Of a DNA stretch of 64,000 bases, positions 62,206 through 64,000 are shown piece after piece. Where the stretch lies: positions 1 through 64,000 of IMG/VR virus record IMGVR_UViG_3300036398_003730. One strand, given 5' to 3'. Both the position numbers and the translations under genes were made by a program. Position 1 is the first letter of the stretch. Every line of letters starts with the position of its first letter. Source of the stretch: a virus. The notes under the pieces were generated by a model, which saw only the letters and a list, made by a program, of their open reading frames with translations, searched no databases and was not told the origin of the DNA.

Positions 62206-64000
62206 ATGAAAAGCTATGTTTTAACATTAACAAATATACATTTTACCAAAAATGGTAAAGTATGGACATCTGAACCAATTGACCTATATGACAACTCTAG
62301 CTATACAAACTTTTCAACCTTAAGATCTAGATATGGGTTAAATACTTTTGGTGACTACACTTTTGTTGGCAATAAAGTATTAACCTCAGCTACTCCATCA
62401 GTAGAAAGGCGGAGTGCTTGTTACTGATGTTGGTGAAATAGTCAAAGAAACAAATGCAACACAGTATGAGGTATTTAGATACGACCAAACTTCTGGTCAG
62501 TATTTTATATTTGATCTAGAGCAAGCTTCTCCATATTGGATTTTAAGACCAGATGTATCTTCTCAACCTGTATATAGATTTGTTGATACAACATCTAGAA
62601 TAGATTTAGTAGCTTATAAATCTACATTTTTAGGAAACCCATCTTCTGAGCCTATTGAATACACTCTTCAGGTTTATGAGTCAGATGATGTTATAGAGTC
62701 GGCTACGCCTTTTTGGATTCCCAATCAAGTATCTGAGCAAACAAACTATCTTTTTATACAAAGATGTAAAAGATTTGTTAAGTTTGAGGTTGAATTTTTT
62801 AGCGATCTTGATGAATCATATTTCGTTGGAGCAACTCCTACAATAAACTACATATTATTAGTAGAAGTTCAGATAGCAGACGCTAATCCATCAAACACAA
62901 CTTTTACAACTAGAGACATAGTTAAAAAATTTCCTTCGTGGACAAAAATATATGAAGACTCTTTAGAGGGAGCTACCCCAAGGTTTGACGAACCAAAGAG
63001 TCTTGGAGGAAAATTAATCAATGCATCTGTGGGTGATCACCTAGATAAAGTTGAATCAGCAATAGATTATTTTGATCTAAACAAGTCTATATCTGGAGCT
63101 AATACAGATTCTTTAGCTTGGATATATTCAACGACATCCGTGCCTAGTGCGGTTCATTCAGTTTTTGCTGATGATATTGAACTAAGTGGAATCGTGAATT
63201 ACTCTGATTTCATCAACCATAGAGTTGGTGATTATGTTTATTATTTTAATCCGGTTGATAAAGTAGTTCTTACACTAGAAAAATATACAAAGTTCTATAT
63301 AAATAATATATCTTATGAACAAAATGAAGTTCTTGTATTTAATATGTTTGATGACTTTGGTCTTCGAGTTGGTATTCCGAGATTAAAACTCGAATCAAAT
63401 GAAAATTATAAAAAAAGAATTCTTGATGTATACAAAAATCCTCCAGGTACTGGCATAAATGCTTTTAAGAGAACATTAAGAAGAGAATTAGACCTATGGA
63501 AAGCAATTGGATCTACTCCAGATTCTGATTTTGCAGGAGCAACTCCGGAAGTTCTCGAAATGCAAGACATAGAAAAGCTTTCAAAGTTCTTTTATGAAAA
63601 CGGAAATCCAACAAATAATTTTACAGATTTTGTTTCAAGAATGAATAGAGATTATCCGACAAACTGGGGTTTTGTTTCTTGGTCTGATTTGATATGGGAC
63701 TATGCAGGAAAATTATCAGAAGGAGTTTCTCATGTTCCTTTTGTGTATGATCGCCCACTTATGGAGGCAACTCCATCATCTTATTATCAACATGGAGTTG
63801 GAGATTTAAGTGATATTAAACTTCAAATTACAGAAAATGAAGATTTTTCTAGTGATGAAAATATATTAAATAATATTTCCGATGACCAAGTACTAAGAAA
63901 ATCCGCAAAAGTTGTTCTTTCTGGAGTCGAAAAAATTGGATCAAAAGAAATTTATCCTCCCATAAACGTTGACTTTGATTATTATACAGAGTATGAATAT
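62206..64000 (+). CDS. large baseplate/tail protein, one CGG +1 shift, runs off window
   Basis: ATG 62206 leads over 68 codons to CGG 62410; skipping C gives SVERGVLVTDVGEIVKE, and the frame is then open to the end of the window (530 codons). The N-terminal 200 residues are beta-rich (YTLQVYESDDVIES..., RFVKFEVEFFSD). A helical part follows (SAIDYFDLN), then ESNENYKKRILDVYKNPPG near nt 63395-63450, which is similar to tail-protein-I/wedge proteins. Position after gp25- and J-like genes supports a baseplate wedge or tail-pin role. Five Ala-Thr-Pro tripeptides follow the shift and one precedes it. Confidence 0.8.
62410..62412 (+). other. CGG +1 recoding site 13
   Basis: P-site codon AGG, in-frame CGG, following base A (GGA, Gly). 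Zero frame stops at TGA 62425 after four further codons; the shifted frame stays open for at least 530 codons. Confidence 0.93.

Noticed and set aside
21989-62427. Reading the interrupted structural genes as pseudogenes or separate small genes
   Set aside because: All breaks are single-base, in the same phase, at the same codon, in otherwise well-kept essential tail genes, and the downstream parts mostly lack their own starts.
1-64000. tRNA genes, CRISPR arrays and insertion sequences
   Set aside because: I looked for cloverleaf-like stretches, regularly spaced repeats and transposase motifs and saw none that I could support.

Overview
This window is part of the late (morphogenesis) region of a large, AT-rich tailed bacteriophage with a contractile tail (myovirus). 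A tail sheath, several tail-tube-like proteins, two tail-chaperone-like proteins, giant tape-measure/baseplate-hub-like proteins, a murein hydrolase, a spike-like OB protein, a gp25-like wedge protein and a baseplate J-like protein all lie on the + strand in typical order. Repeat-rich fibres and the many 2OG-Fe(II) oxygenases resemble aquatic (cyano-/pelagi-/actino-) phages, but the host cannot be fixed from the sequence. TGA, TAA and TAG all act as stops.

Layout. 1-7.4 kb: tail-fibre genes built from shared repeat modules, plus a small protein ending in a (PPFF)n array. 7.4-21.6 kb: a dense accessory island with ten predicted non-haem Fe(II) dioxygenases (one TauD-like, the rest prolyl-4-hydroxylase-like or related), a cytochrome P450 translationally coupled to a WS/DGAT-like (HHxxxDG) acyltransferase, a glutathione-peroxidase-like protein lacking key catalytic residues, and several small unknown proteins. 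Three genes here are on the minus strand and two divergent regulatory regions are present. 21.6-31.2 kb: neck/connector-like proteins, tail terminator-like protein, sheath, three tube-like paralogues and tail-assembly chaperones. 31.2-64 kb: giant tail and baseplate proteins, lysin, spike, wedge proteins and a calcineurin-like phosphoesterase. The last gene runs off the window.

The outstanding observation: eleven structural genes look broken by +1 frameshifts, and all thirteen breaks have the same form. In each, the upstream frame reaches an in-frame CGG codon and the gene continues perfectly if the C is skipped and the next codon is read as GGN (Gly). I scanned every CGG in the window by hand. 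On the coding strands about 235 CGG trinucleotides lie across codons in the other two phases, and only thirteen are in-frame. All thirteen in-frame CGGs are frame breaks, and none is an ordinary Arg codon. CGU, CGC, CGA, AGA and AGG are used normally for Arg. The preceding (P-site) codons are diverse and mostly cannot re-pair at +1, so this is not classical slippery-site frameshifting. The simplest reading is that CGG is unassigned in this phage/host system and obligately causes a +1 shift (or CGGN is decoded as a four-base codon). One gene of about 3,928 codons needs three such events, so decoding must be efficient. The sites occur only in morphogenesis genes, not in the accessory island and not in the high-copy sheath and main tube genes. 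A systematic sequencing artefact is the main rival explanation and is addressed in the findings.

Functionally, the structural genes would assemble a contractile tail with a very large baseplate. The oxygenase/P450/acyltransferase island probably modifies virion proteins (possibly the proline-rich PPFF protein), cell-surface molecules or host metabolites; which one is inference.
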